From positions 13,330,001 to 13,394,000 of the forward strand of contig CM082580.2 in assembly GCA_040954595.2 (NCBI GenBank): 64,000 bases of DNA, in the 5' to 3' direction. Of this stretch, positions 1 through 13,785 are shown in pieces. This DNA comes from Balanoglossus misakiensis. Taxonomy: Eukaryota > Hemichordata. Under the pieces are notes generated by a model. It saw only the letters and a program-made list of their open reading frames with translations. It was not told where the DNA came from and made no database searches. The position numbers were made by a program, and so were the translations under genes. The first letter of the stretch is position 1. The number at the start of each line of letters is the position of its first letter.

Positions 1-115
1 CTTTCTAAGGAACTGCCGATTCTTTTCTGCTGTCTCTATTACCATAATATAGTTTTCATACTTACCACAATGAATGCAAAGTAGAGAAAAGCAAACAGTG
101 AGCTTCTAAAAACAT

Positions 116-131
116 TCTCTCTCTCTCTCTT
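116..131. repeat. (TC)n microsatellite
   Basis: Uninterrupted TC dinucleotide run of 16 bases in non-coding DNA. Confidence 0.9.
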
Positions 132-2490
132 GTAGACAGAATTCTAGACCTCACATCTGGCATATTCACTCTCACTCCCAGCTTGTCCAACAACCCTCCA
201 AAGGGGAAAATTTTACACAAATTCTACAAATGTGTTGTCAAGTTAACATCGCACTGTAGAAAGTTTACGTATTTTTTTTCCTGAAAGGTCTTTGATTAGA
301 AATGCCATCCAATTTTTTTTTTGTGGCTAAACGTGATGATATCAAAATAAAAAAATGTTTGAAACAGGGACACCTGTTTCTGACAACTTTTGTGGAGAAA
401 AGAGGTTTTGTACGAGACGGGCGAGTATAATCTGTTCCTGCTGGGAATGAGTTGAATGGTGATAATGAAATGTTTCCGTAACAGATAGTGCGCGGGATGC
501 AATTTTGTTTTTGAACAAGTCACCGCATGATGATAGTTCCTCACCACATCATGAATCACATCCTGAATGAAAATTTTGAAACTATGGTAAATCAATGCAA
601 TTTAGAAATTTTTTGTCACATTTAATTTTTTTTAAATAAGCACAATGGTAAATTTATGACAAATTCGTACCATATTCAAATGCACTTACACCATGATGAT
701 CACTCTTTCTATCGGCATGATATCATTAAACCTCTAAATCTATCAATAGTATCCGTATCTTTTGCACGAAGAGATTTTTCCTTTGTGCTTGGTCTCTATT
801 TATCAGAAAACAGTTTCAATATCCACAATTTGATACATTGCACAAACTCTGCCAACAACCTCGCTTTAAGGACAACACCATACATCAATATCTGTCTATT
901 GGTGTGCGACTCGATGCCCATTCACGCAAAGGCTTTTCAAAAATCCGCCACGATCTCGGTTCAATATTTTCTATAGATTTTCACTTCAGAACGGTTGTAA
1001 TCGCAGATCATATGGCTAACTTATCAATTTTTACGACGTATCAAAATCAAATCAGTGTGGCGTGTCAGTCAAAATGTCGTAATCTGCTTACACAGCTCCA
1101 GTCGTTAAATACGACAGCTTCGTCACCGTGAGATCAATTATACAGAAGAGAACATGCTCATATACTACGCTACACATCCAGACATCTTTGAAAACTGCCA
1201 AAAGGAAAAACTATCATGCCGTTGTTTACAGCCTGTCCAGCTGTCTTTTGTATGATGGGCATATTTCAGTTATCAGAGGAAAGCATTATTTCAGAATTTC
1301 TGGCGTCATGAAAATTTCTTCCTCTGAGTGTTAAAGCTGCATTTTATTAGGATGGTTTTTTTTTTAAGCTACAATGTTTTTTTCCCGAAAACCGGCCACT
1401 TGATGAGACTGCAATACTGCACTATTTTAGTTATAAAACTACAGCTATTTTTTTTCTGGACCAATCACACATATTATGTTTTATAATAATTCTGATTCAT
1501 AGCCCCAATACAGACTACATGTAGTTTTATCAAACACCATTTTTTTTGCTCTAGTATAAATCTTGTCATTAACATTTTTACTCTCAAGTTTGTTTTACAA
1601 ATTGGAAGGAAACAAGAGAATTCCCAGAAAAACAAACAGCTCTATCTGTTGATTCCTCCTGGGTTTTCTGTGAAAACTTTGTGGTGAAGCAAACGAGTGA
1701 AAAAATGCTTCAGAGTGTCGGGCAAATCAATACCAAATCCAAACATGACAGTCTGTTCTCTGTCTTTCTGCCAACTTGGGTTTCTTGGCAGATCAATATA
1801 GGCAGGCTGAATCAATTTCTGTCCAATGTGATTAAACTTGACCTAAAACTTCTGTCTGAAAAAAAATAAAGCAAAGGAACAGCATTTTTCCGTGTTTTCT
1901 TTGATGTTTTATATCATCAGATGAAAAACTCATAAAACATGCACTACAAATGCACCTCACATTTTGTCTCTGCTCATATTGACTCAAGCATCTGATAATT
2001 TGCATCAAACGGGCACTTTGTTTTGCCCAGTCAAATTTGTAGAATATGTGTTCAAAGTTGTCAAACAACCCAAGATGTCAATTTCCCACTTTCTGGTGGA
2101 TAACCTTTGCTGGTCCAGTGCAGAACTGGAAACGCTTCCTTGAAAACCATTAGCATGTGAATCCACATGACCCCCATGATCTATACCAAGTTTGCTTAGT
2201 TTCAGTTTCATTTGCTCGACTATGGTTATGACTTGTGAGTCGACTGAAATCATCTTAAAAGTCACTCCGAGGCAGCAATGGGCCTTGGCAGGTTTAAGTC
2301 TCTGTGTTTCAAAACCAGTGTGTGATGCAACTTGTCCACTTGCCAGAAACTGTTTCAAGCATTTTCCCCACATTTTTTTTAAATATTTAACAATTATTTA
2401 TTATAAAAGAATGCTATTAAATCCCCTAACAGCCTCCCTATGAGCATGGGTTTGCACCAAACCATAATTACTGTACAGAGGAAACCTCTT

Positions 2491-2500
2491 TGATTGACAG
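2491..2500 (+). promoter_or_regulatory. PBX-MEIS/PREP-type site
   Basis: TGATTGACAG is an exact match to the decameric consensus bound by PBX-PREP/MEIS TALE homeodomain dimers. It sits in the putative Onecut intron next to AT-rich, TAAT-containing sequence. A 10-base match is expected by chance occasionally in 64 kb when degenerate variants are allowed, so occupancy is inference. Confidence 0.3.
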
Positions 2501-5500
2501 CTTACACTTTTAAAAAATTTGTCAAGAGGATGTGAAGGTAATATCCAAGTTTTCCTTTTTTTTCCTGACAACTGCAACCGTGTCTTCACTACAATCTCTG
2601 TTTTTCCAGCATTTTTTTCCCAGAGGGCAGCTTAAATTTCATCAATTGCCTGTTTAAAAAACAAGCGTGTGCAGCAAATGAACGTAAAGTGCTCTTCTTA
2701 AGTTTCCCGTTTTCCCCTCGATTAAATGGCACCGAGGAATCCAATGACTGTTTAATATGTAAAAAGTCAAATCTAATATTCTGGGCCTGCTCGCACCCTG
2801 TAAACTTGTCCTCTCAGTCCTGTGAAATTCAACAGCAGTTCAGCCACGCAGCAATTCCAACTCTGTAATTACTGAGCCGCCTGGCTCTAGTTTAATCATT
2901 TTCTGACCCCAGGCAGGAGTGTGTGACTGGCTCCTGTACAGAAAAGAATCGTGTTTGTTGACACAGCGCACTGAATGCTCTGAAAATATGAATATATCAG
3001 TGCTTCCTGCCTTCCCAGCAATGAAGAAAAAAACCTTGCTTGTGTGAAAGGCTTGTTTTAGAAAAAGCACTGTGTAGTTTTGTTATTACTTCTTTTTCCG
3101 CGAGACATCTTGATTGAAATGAACGAATCACATTTCATTATGAGGTTCTCGGCTCGCCAGCTTTGTCTGAGGGAAATAAACGACAAAATGTACATCGAAA
3201 GTGAGGTTTCTTTTGTACCTGGGCAAACTAATATCTGACAGGAAATGTGCTACATAATTAAATAGGTGAATGCGCACTCCATGTTCAAAATGTGAGAGAT
3301 ATTATTTCTATGGCGAGGCCTTCTTTGACTAATACGTCCCACGGATCCACAAGTGTCATAATAACCACAAAGCGAAAACAGCTCTTCTCAGATGTTCTGT
3401 CAACACATGTAAAATTAAAGTGCGGAACTCTGTCTTTGTTAACATACAACAGGAAATTAGCGTGCAATTATGATGCCAAGCAAAATATCCCACCTTATTA
3501 TCCATGCTTGATAACCTCAATAATGCTACAATTGTTCAACATGGTATTCTTGTAATTCACCTGTGCCCAGATTTCATTATTACATTTAGCCCTCCGAAAA
3601 CGGTGGGCAAACACGGGGCAAACGCATCTCAAAGAAAATAGCAATAACATCTCCCCGGTCGAAATTACCCCTCCGAACAAAGTGACAAGAGCACAAAAGT
3701 AAAAATTAAAAGTTGCTTTAGTGTCAATCAAAGTCGTAACTCAATCTCTATGCACTTTGCGTCCATTAAACCTGTCCGCCTCATTCTGTATACATTAAAA
3801 CACAGAAGCACATTAAATCAGTTTTCTGGGCACTGCTCTGTTGAAACCCAAGCGGTGTGGTTTTGGCTTCCAACACTGCGAGGATGTTACGCGTACACAT
3901 GCTTGCAGCCTTCAACCCTTGTCGCTTTATTCATCCACATTAGCACACTATCCTGAATGAAATGGTGATGGAATAAACGGGATGAAATCTGAACCAACAT
4001 GTACATTTCTATCTGATTCCCAGATTGAGCTATTTACGAAAAACCTGGGGTGACACATCCGAACTTTATCGCTGAAATATGCAATTGCAGCATACCTCAT
4101 CAAAGTGTCTGTTACACAACATTATTTCAAAATCAAGCCTACCTGTTCACAGGCCTTCGCAGGTTTTAATATAACCAGACCTTCTTTGCCTTATTTTTCT
4201 GTGGAATCTGATTTATTCACTGCTCAAGATCAGAAACAAGAGAATGGAAAAATAGAAAGACAGAAATTCCTTAGCACAGCGATCAGCAGCTCTAAGTGCG
4301 ATGAGGAACCCAGGGAAATTGTCAATTGAGTTACCAACTGCTTCAATCAACAAAGTCAGGCTAATCTCCAGACTGCTCTTGTCAGTTCTCACATCTTTCC
4401 ACTTATTCCAATGTCCATTTCTTTGTTTTACAATTTATTTCATTAAGTGCAGGCGCTTGTTGGAGGGGGAAGGGAATAACCAGCCTTATCTGTCTGCCTT
4501 CACCCTATTATCTATCCCAACTAAAGTGCAAAGTTTTCCATCCATTTTAATTACAGTGATGGAAGGGCACTGTCGGAAATTCACTAACTGCCAATTATTC
4601 CCGGAAAACAGATGTTCAAACAATTAGATGGTGCATTACCCAACAAGCTCTCTGGCTCAGAATTCGCACCGTCCCCTGGTTAGTTAACACACTGTCCGGT
4701 ATGTAATTAAAAGAGAAAGACCCGACTCTATTGGACTTGGCTTAATTTGCTGCGATCACAGACAGGCAACCAATTAGGATCCTGTGAAACACCAACGGTA
4801 TTTTCTGAATAAATTTACTTCTTTTCTCAACAAGCATGCCAGGAAGAGAAAATCCCCACTGGCAATATAACAGCATTGGCGATTGTAACAAAATGAACAC
4901 TGCCAGTTTCTTTAACTGTCATTAAGAGACTAGGTTTCACTAATCACTTTTCAAACCTGTTTTTTTTCAGGGGGGCTGGTTGAAGCATTGTCTCAAACTA
5001 GAGACCTTGATAAATATTTTAGGAGGCGCGCGTAAGCCCCTCTTTGTGTGCTTTCACTGGCAACTGAAAAAAAAACGCTAAGCACAAGCCTCCAGAACTT
5101 TGTTTGCATATCAAGAAAATACAGCAGCGAAATGCAACAACCTGCAACAACAATAGGGGAGTTCCCATCACTGAAAACCACCAATTCTCTCACTCCGAGG
5201 GGGCGGGGATTTTTTTTTCAAATCCTGTACTGGACATTTCACACCTCTTATTTCATCATCTACATTTGTGTATCCATGCTCTGTACATTTCAAAGTGTAA
5301 ATAATTTCAAAGTACTTCCAAGAAGGTATTCTTTGCATCCCTGTCACCTTTCTGTATCATACTGTCTTCTGTTCTGTTCAGGGCCATGTACTTATACACA
5401 CAAATCAATGAAAAAACGGATAAAATCGAAGGCAAGTCATTTAGCGTATATGTGGGGCAGTCAATTTCAACTTAAACTCAGATCTATCCCCTTCTTCCAG

Positions 5501-6159
5501 TAGGAGTATAATATTTTTCCCTTTCACTTTTTATTTCGATGTAAGAAAACTACTGAAAGCTTCTTCGAAAGTCTGCACTGTTGATAACGGCCACTGCAAC
5601 ACATCCACTCGGCCACATGTCTTTATCTGGACTCGAGTCGCCGAGGTTAAGACTCCCGGAATATCAAGAACTCTGTGTTAGCTCTTCTCACTTCATTATA
5701 TTCTCTTTCCATTGTCTGTATTTGTTTCCTCGGGTCACGGGGGTCAAAACACGCCACCAGAGCAATACATCACGACTCCACGAACGAACAATGCCACAGC
5801 GAGGACGGACACAAAAAATAGAGCCTGATCTAAGCACCAAAGGATCGCTTCCAAGTAAACCTGCGTAATCTTTCCATTGTTGATATCAAAGTCTGTTTCT
5901 GACAGCAGGGAGAACATCCTTGGATTTAAGCACATCTCTGAATTTTATCAGTTTTAAACTCAACTCAGATTCATATTGGAGAAATTGGTTTGTTAATCAA
6001 ATTTGTGACTGACTTCATCTTGTTTAATATTTTAAAATGGAAATTGTACTTATTAATCCAAATAATCAGATGCATATTTATACTGCATTTAAAAAAAAAG
6101 ATATATAAAACCCAGCACTCATTATCCGTACAAGCCAGTGACAAGATTCTTTCTCTGTT

Positions 6160-6169
6160 CCCCCCCCCC
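6160..6169. repeat. C10 homopolymer
   Basis: Run of ten C in non-coding DNA; a likely site of length variation or sequencing error. Confidence 0.85.
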
Positions 6170-9098
6170 TATCAAAATAACATCAATCGAGCGAACCATG
6201 TCCATGGCGACTCAAAACGTCATCTCTTAATAAACTACTTCCGTGCAAGTCGTTCACGTATTCTTGACGGGTTATCTTCAGTTTCTCTTTCGTCCCCAGG
6301 CACTCGGTAAAACTTATCCAATGAATAGTTCTGATATCCCTAAGAAACCACAGGCCAGACAACACCTACATGCATAGCATCAAAACAACCAAGCCGCGCA
6401 GAAGATTGGCTTCCAGGCCTGTCCTGTTTCTGTCTTCCACACACGCATGTTCACTCAAACTGCATAACCCTTGTATATGCTACACAGCAAATGGTACAAT
6501 CTTCACGCTGCCAGTGTCAGGGTTATTCCATTTGCAGATGGCACAAAGGGGAGAAAGATAGAGAAACAAAAGCACACATATTTGGATTTTTACACTGTAC
6601 ATCTTCATTTTCTTGTGTAACAGTAAATATTACACTAAAAATGTCATCTTCAAGATTTCTCACTTTCTTGAAGAAATCACAAAGAAAAAAATCGGAATGT
6701 CTCTGCTTTGTTATTATTACTTATTACTACAGAGCTTGATATATTTTATATAATATCAAACATATTGTTTTATTGCTATTATATCATTTTATCATTAATT
6801 TTGCAATATAATTGAATACACGCATGAGTTACAGGTTCGCGAAATAAAATATGACAACAGAGACTGAATGGAATCTTTCCTGTCGGAGTTGATTTATGTG
6901 CAGGATGAGTAATCCTCACAATGAAACAAACAGCTTGTCAAATTTAAATTTCAGGACATTTCCTTGTTGATGTCAAACATCAACCTTTCAGATTAAGTTT
7001 TGTTTCATGTCATCCTTCGTCTATAGTGGAGGCAGGGTCCGTTCACTCTTTCAGAAGCAGAAGTGAGAAGCTTTGTACTGACAACAAAGATCAACCTTTC
7101 CTAGTTCAAATTCTAAATAAAAAAATCAATTAACACTGAAACAAGAATAAACCTCAGACTGCGTTGGTTTCACGCAGAACAATGAGGCCAAAATTGAAAA
7201 ATCCATTCCTCAACAAAATGAACAACAATTAAATGAAACTTACACAGAGAATCTATATTGATGGAAGAAGCCTGAACACGAGCCCTTGGCCAGCCTCCTC
7301 CATTTCAACCGTATCATCAGAATCTCTCGAGCGCAGAGCCTCCACAAAGAAAAACCCATTTCCAACGAGAGTCTGAATAAAGAAAGTTTGGTCAGCTTTC
7401 TCAGACTGCACATCGGCTGAAAAGCTTCGTAAGGGCTGCATTGTATTCTGGGCAACACTCACAGCAGCCAAGCTATTACAAGCATCCCTGGCATAATATC
7501 TCGGCCTTTGTATCAAATGAACAGCTGAAAATCTGGCCGGCCTCTGCTGACTTCGCTTGATGGAAATTGCACCACATTTGCATTATCTCTTTGGCCCGAT
7601 CCCTTTAAAAATATTCTTAACGCTTCCTTTCACCTGCTGGGGGAAGAAGTTTCAAAAATCCATATTTTTTCAAAATGAACATCATTATCCCCATTGCGGA
7701 GCTAAAACTTCATTCATTCATGACGCGGGCCTGTCCAACTCCTTTTTATTTTGACTTCTGAAAATTTCAACGTTCTACAGTCAGAGGGAATGAGTCTCTA
7801 AAACAAATTGACTTCCACACCTTCACTGAATACATAGCCTCTGTTAGCCCAGTGCGATGAGCAAATAAACTTCAGCTTTGTAAGAGAGAAAAACACATGT
7901 AAAAATTCTGCAGCTATAACATGTAAAAACTTCAATTTGAACGTTTCTTGAAAGTTTATCAACATGGCAGAGAAAGGAAGAAAGAAAGAACTTCTTCACA
8001 CTTTCAAACTGATTTTCACAAAGTGGGTTATTTTTATTCACAAAGCGACAAGGGCAATGTGCCTGCAACCTGCGATAAAAATTGTGTAAGTTTGTATTCT
8101 TGAAGTAGGGCTTTCAGCACTGCTGTGAATTTGAATAGTTTGCAGCAAACACTACGGGCCGAGAGGCTGACAAAGATGTCAGGGTAAAACCTTAACAGTA
8201 GCAATTAATAGGCAAAGACATCTGCAAAATCTCCCCCTCTGGGCTTTATTACTGAAACCAAATACAAGTGGAGTAAACCTAAAGAAACCCGTTCATTGTG
8301 TATGTCCTTATTTCAAACGGGCATTGTGTAATTTTTTCTTTCTTTTTTTTTTTGCTTTTGAGGCCATTGGTTTGTTAACTTTTTTTCCAAGTACATGGCC
8401 ACATGCAACGAGTCAATGTCACAGATGAGACACTGATAAACTTGAATGTCCTGAGCAGCGTTTTCAGAAACGCGACACAAAAAAGAGAGAAAGTCCTGTT
8501 TGTGATCGGAAAATGTATGAATCACAGAGCGGACAGAAGAACTGAAGAGTAACTGCGCACAAAGCTCATTTTGAAGAAAACGAAAAGGGCAGAAAAAAAA
8601 ACACCAGAAGAAACTGATGAAATCCAATGCAAGCATAGGACAATAGCCTTCAGATGGGAACTTTTTGTCTACAATTTGCAAACACACGGCTGAAAAACTG
8701 ATCCTTTTATACGGGAACAAAGAGAAGTTGTTTGTTCATCATTTGGGTTACTCTGCTCTGGCCCATACAACACTGTTTTAATTCGGTCCAATTAAAAGCA
8801 CTCATTGGCGGCACACGCGTGGCACTGTTTGCTTTGCCCTTTCTCTATTGTACAAGCTTAAGTTTAACGTGTTTGTCTAGTGCTATTCAGTATACCTTGC
8901 CTGCTTTCACTTTCTTGGCTATTTTGCAAAATCCGATGTTTTGTTGGCCTGGGCCTATCAAAGACTCACCCAGCCAGTCTGGCACGTGCCGTGTCCACTC
9001 CGATTTTTCCCATGATTGCCACAGTAACGTTTGCACATCTTACTTTTCAATGATCTAAATCAAACACGCTGTTCGTGGTACAACCCCCTTTTTCCTTT

Positions 9099-9121
9099 TC
9101 TCTCTCTCTCTCTCTCTCTCT
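9099..9121. repeat. (TC)n microsatellite
   Basis: Perfect TC run of 23 bases, following a pyrimidine-rich tract on the plus strand. Confidence 0.9.
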
Positions 9122-9374
9122 GGTTTTAGATGTCTAGAATACAACTAGCACAGATCAAAAGCCCTGTTCTCTTAAATTTCCCTGTCCACTTCATTGATAT
9201 TCCAAAATTTACACAAGCAATTTGATGACTGCAATAAACTTCTCTCCTATTATGAAACGGACATCATTCCGACCGTAATTATCGCCTACTTCAATGATTG
9301 GGTTTTAGCTGCGGATAGACCGACTACAGACTGGGCGATGAATATACCCTTGTTTCATCAACGGAGGACGGTGT

Positions 9375-9391
9375 CCCCCCCCCCTCCCCCC
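9375..9391. repeat. Poly-C tract (one T interruption)
   Basis: Two C runs separated by a single T. The overlapping open frames here encode only Pro or Gly runs and are not genes. Confidence 0.85.
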
Positions 9392-9491
9392 GACATCAAA
9401 AAGCTTGAGGAGGTACAGGTGTGTGGAGAGAAGGGAGAACTTGTATTTGTCAAATATTAATAACAACATAACACCCCTGGGATTTATTAAT

Positions 9492-9525
9492 ATGCAAATC
9501 ATTCAATTAAACAATCAACTTTGTT
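9492..9525 (+). promoter_or_regulatory. POU octamer with adjacent SOX-like sites
   Basis: ATGCAAAT, the exact POU octamer, lies at 9492-9499. AACAAT (9510-9515) and CTTTGTT (9519-9525, the SOX core in reverse) follow within 26 bases. POU-SOX pairing is typical of neural and pluripotency enhancers in animals. The location in a Onecut intron makes an enhancer plausible, but activity is inference. Confidence 0.35.
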
Positions 9526-11738
9526 TCAGCCTTGTGGGTATTGCTTAATAAAATCAATGTTCGAGACACTACAGTTAATGCGAAAAGTTGTATAACTCAA
9601 CAACGAATTTCATTTGTCCCTTCTTGGTTTTCCCCTTGTTCCAGGGGTAATTTGTACACTTGCCGTCACCGGTAAGGGAAAGCTTAACGTGTATTAAAGT
9701 CGGCTGGTAGGCTTGACATATCGTGAAAAACAACGCTGCTTAGCTAAACTGATGAAGGCCTGGGGCGAACTCTTCAGAACAAGCGAAGCAGAGATAGCTC
9801 TTGCCCGTAATCACTCCCTTGGTGGAAGCTGTATTTGAATTGAGCAAGGCCTCAAAGCCGTCACTTATCAAAAGCACACATCTCAATTCGGCGCTGCACG
9901 AGGCAGGCAGACGTACAAAACTAGGGGAGGTGCAAAATCTAATTTCGACGACTCGTTTCAGACAGGGGGAGGGCATTTAATAAAGAAGATTGGTGAAAAC
10001 ACACATCAACTCAAAACACAATCCTTCACGCGTGCAGAAAACTGACTTCAACAAAGCCCGGTCACCTTTTGAAATAACCGTCTTTCACCCAGGAAGCAAG
10101 CCCCCCAATTTTGCTGTGAGATTTTTTTGTTGCCTATTGTTCGGGACACATGTACTTTTGCAAAACCAACTGAAAGGACTTTCACAAACACACCGCAGTA
10201 CAAGTTGTGAAGAATAGATCTCCTTTCCGCAAAACTGAACGCCAATTACGGCTGCACATGTGTCGGTAAGCACCGTTCGGTTTGAAGTATACAGCGACAT
10301 CTCTACCTGTCTCCATTGCATCAAAATAAAAAAACATTATCATGTCAATCAAATACATGTACAAGCAGAAATAAGATCAACCGCTTTTTTAAGTAAATGA
10401 CATGCCTTTTTTGTCATCTCTCTGCAAGCGTAAAAGACAAAGAAAATCAACGCTGTTAAAAAAAGTACCAGTAGAAAAAGTCAACTTTTTTCATCAGCTC
10501 TTTTTGTCATCTTCCTGAAGCCTATAAGATAAAAACGAAACCTTGAAAAAGCGGTGGGAAAAGTTGCACATACTCCAATCTGCCCAGCTCATTTAACTCT
10601 CTTTCTATTGGTTCAATCTGCTTTGCTTAATTCTTCCATTCATGTTTAACATGTAAAGCTCACCACTATTGGATAACGGCTACGCTCAACGAACATCGAT
10701 TCAATGGCCGTGCATTCAACAAAAGCCGGAAGCTTTCACATGTCCTCCCTCGCTCTCTGTCTCTGTCTCTCTCTCTTTTAACATGTCGGGGCTTTCTAAT
10801 CTGCATTGTGAATATGGAACTCTCTTTTTTATGTTGACTTCTTTGAAAGTCTAAATGTTATGGTCCCATAGGGAATATCAAGGTTTAGTATTATTGTGCC
10901 GTAAAGCAACAAAAATCAGCTTAACTTTACTTAACTCCTCCCCTTTAACTAGTGGGGGGAACAGGATGGAGCAAGGACAACTATGACTAAAGTTTACTGG
11001 TAAAAAATCATTTCTGAACTAACTTATGATTTCATTAAAAAATATTCAGATTTATTACGTATTTCCAAAGCCTTCACAGAAATTGATCAATTAGAGGCAA
11101 TAAACCTTGAAAAAAAAGCTTGCGATAAATACGGACTTTTCTGCTTCTGATTGCAAACTCCTACATGTTTTAAAATGTTTGGTTTCAACTTGTTTTAGGA
11201 GGAACTTCAATCTGAAAAAAGGGGAACACAAAAAGAACAGCAAAAACAAAAGATAACCTGCTTAATAAAAATTAACTAATCCCGGTTTAATTAAGCCTTG
11301 GAATGACAGTCATATGACCGCCCGCACAATTCGTGTTTCATTTCATCGCAATTTGTCACCACTGGCTGTTAGAAAATTACGGCATGTTGTTTGGTCTATT
11401 TCGCCGATGCCCACGATACATACGAATGGGTTTTACACTTTGTCCGGCAGAAAGAAAAGAGAAATAAAGCTAACACTAGCCACGTGAGTTCTAACATTCA
11501 AGTCAGCTGCGATGACATCATCCAATTTATCTGTTTTAGCCGTGGCATCATGCCAAGTTCTCTGAATGATAAGGTGAGTTCTAAATTTCTCGGGTTTGCA
11601 TCCTGCTTTTTGAATTCCGTCAGAGAAAAAAAAGGATTCCTGGCGGCTTGCAGATAGGGCACGAACTGAAATCTACACAAAACCTACATATTTCAGCATT
11701 TGTCCACTGACAGGCCTTCGTCGACTGCTAACCTGAAC

Positions 11739-11752
11739 ATTTGCATATGCAA
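11739..11752. promoter_or_regulatory. Palindromic POU-type element
   Basis: ATTTGCATATGCAA contains the reverse octamer ATTTGCAT and the perfect 12-bp palindrome TTGCATATGCAA (11741-11752). This is close to the MORE-type palindrome on which two POU proteins bind as a dimer. It lies in the putative Onecut intron. Confidence 0.35.
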
Positions 11753-13772
11753 TGACCAAACACTGCCTCTTAAAAGTGATCACAGTGAAGGGAAAAAGAA
11801 ATTAAATAAAACAGAGTTCCAACCTTGAACTTTTTCCAAAGGTTTTAAACCATTCATACCAATACACAATTCATAAATGTGTAACAGGAAAATTTGATAG
11901 GCGGAGTCTGTTAATTCAATTTATAAAATGCAGAACGTCAATTAGATGTTAGCTTTTATTCTGTCTGCAATTACATCATGGAGGTATAGTGATGCCCCAA
12001 GGAGAATTTTCGACAAATTATAAACTTTCTGAATATCACCCAGCGAGAGAATTATGTCATGTCAGTTTCACTGTTCATAAACATACAACAAAATTGGTCC
12101 CTGGAAATCCAAAAAATAAAATAATATTTATGATACATGTCGGAAATTATAAGCTGGTTAAACACTGTTTTTCTGATCCAGTGTAGCAGAATAAATAAAC
12201 TGCACCTTTTGACAATAAATTGAAAAGCACGACGCTGAAACATTAATTTTCCACTAGAAATGTAAAGAAACCAATGTGGACATAATTTGTGAATGTTGAG
12301 AGTCACTGACTGTTCCAAGAAAAAAAACAGGTGAGAATACATGTGATGTTGATTAGTATTGTTCTGGGTAAGGATATGTGTTGGTTTGCCATTGATTTGA
12401 GAGCCACCAAAACAGAGAACTGACAGACAGTATCATGGCCTGACATGTTTGCCTGTATGGCTACTGATCAAAGATCGCAGATTTCCAAATAGGGCTATCT
12501 AACATCAGACTAAGCAAAGGTTATCTGCAAATTCTACACTTTACCCTAATCCTCAGACATGACCAAGCAATCAGCCAAAATGAGAGACTTATCATCGTTA
12601 TCACAAACTAATTAAATGGACCCACAACAGCCCCGTTGGCACCTTATTTAAACAATTATGTCCTGACGTGAACCTTGTCTGTTTGGCCAAACGCTTGAAA
12701 TTTGTTCCCAGTTGGCATTTTTTTTATTGGACATTATCTAGTAAATAAACTTTGCTGACACTTGAATGTTTGTTAGCAACTCAAAATTGTCGCTTGTTGC
12801 AAAATAACATCAGCGTCAGCACTACCATTTGAAAATGCTTAATACTTATGACTGTTGAATACAGGCAAAATAAATTTTGGTTGAGATTTAGGAATAAGTG
12901 GAAAAATGATGGTAGATGGGAAAAAAGTGGTGGGCACAAATGGATGGGATGCAAAACAAAGAGATGATGGGAAATGAGATAAAAAGAAAACAAACTGGTT
13001 ATCAGACAAAATGCATGTATTTGATGTAAGGATAGTCCATTTTTTTTTCTCTCCCTCTCTTCCCGCTCTGAAAGGGTGACGTTAAACACACTTTGCAATG
13101 TTTGAAGTACCACAGCATGTTTTTAAATACACCGAGCAAATTAACAAACTGCAAGAAGACCACATTGGCAGTTCTCACACTCAGTCAATGTATGATGTCA
13201 TCCTGTGTTTGAAATACTCAGTGGTCCTTTTGTGAAACTGAAAACAAAAAGCAAATAACAAAACAGAGCAAAATGCAAGAAGCCAATTTGAGGGGAAAAT
13301 TATCTTACAAAATGCTCATCATATTTTTAAAATCTCTGCGACTTTTTCATTACTTTTAGCATTCATAAAATGAATTTAAAATTTGTTCGGTTGAGGGCTA
13401 AATCTGCAGTAGGTTGATCAACCATTGAAGTGCTTGAAATGGGTCTAGCTAGACAGTTTGAATTATTTGTTGAGCATGTGTGTACACGTACGAGAATGAG
13501 TGCACGTGCCTCTATGTCTTGGAAGTTATCAGTATTAGTTACTACATAATGGGCACATTGCTTTAAAAAAATATTTTGTACACATTTGTTTCTCTACAAC
13601 TGGCCTTGGGTTAAACATGGTGGGGTCTGGGACAAAAATCGATCGGACTTGATTTTACCAAACAGTAAACAAATTGAAACTGTTGCTGTCAAGAGTGCCA
13701 AGCATCATCATATGTCGCCCATGAACACAGCTGGATTTACTAAATTTTATTTTTTGCTCAAATTCCAGTTCA

Positions 13773-13785
13773 TTGCCATGGCGAC
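13773..13785 (+). promoter_or_regulatory. RFX X-box-like inverted repeat
   Basis: TTGCCATGGCGAC resembles the RFX X-box, two GTTGCC-type half-sites arranged head to head around the centre. One half is degenerate. Weaker relatives around CCATGG occur elsewhere in the window, so single-site significance is low. Confidence 0.2.

Noticed and set aside
5048-5503. 151-codon plus frame
   Set aside because: Low-information composition, no domain, and another frame open within it; likely chance in the Onecut intron.
8313-8720. 135-codon minus frame
   Set aside because: Runs of Phe and Lys from poly-A/T tracts, with no recognisable family.
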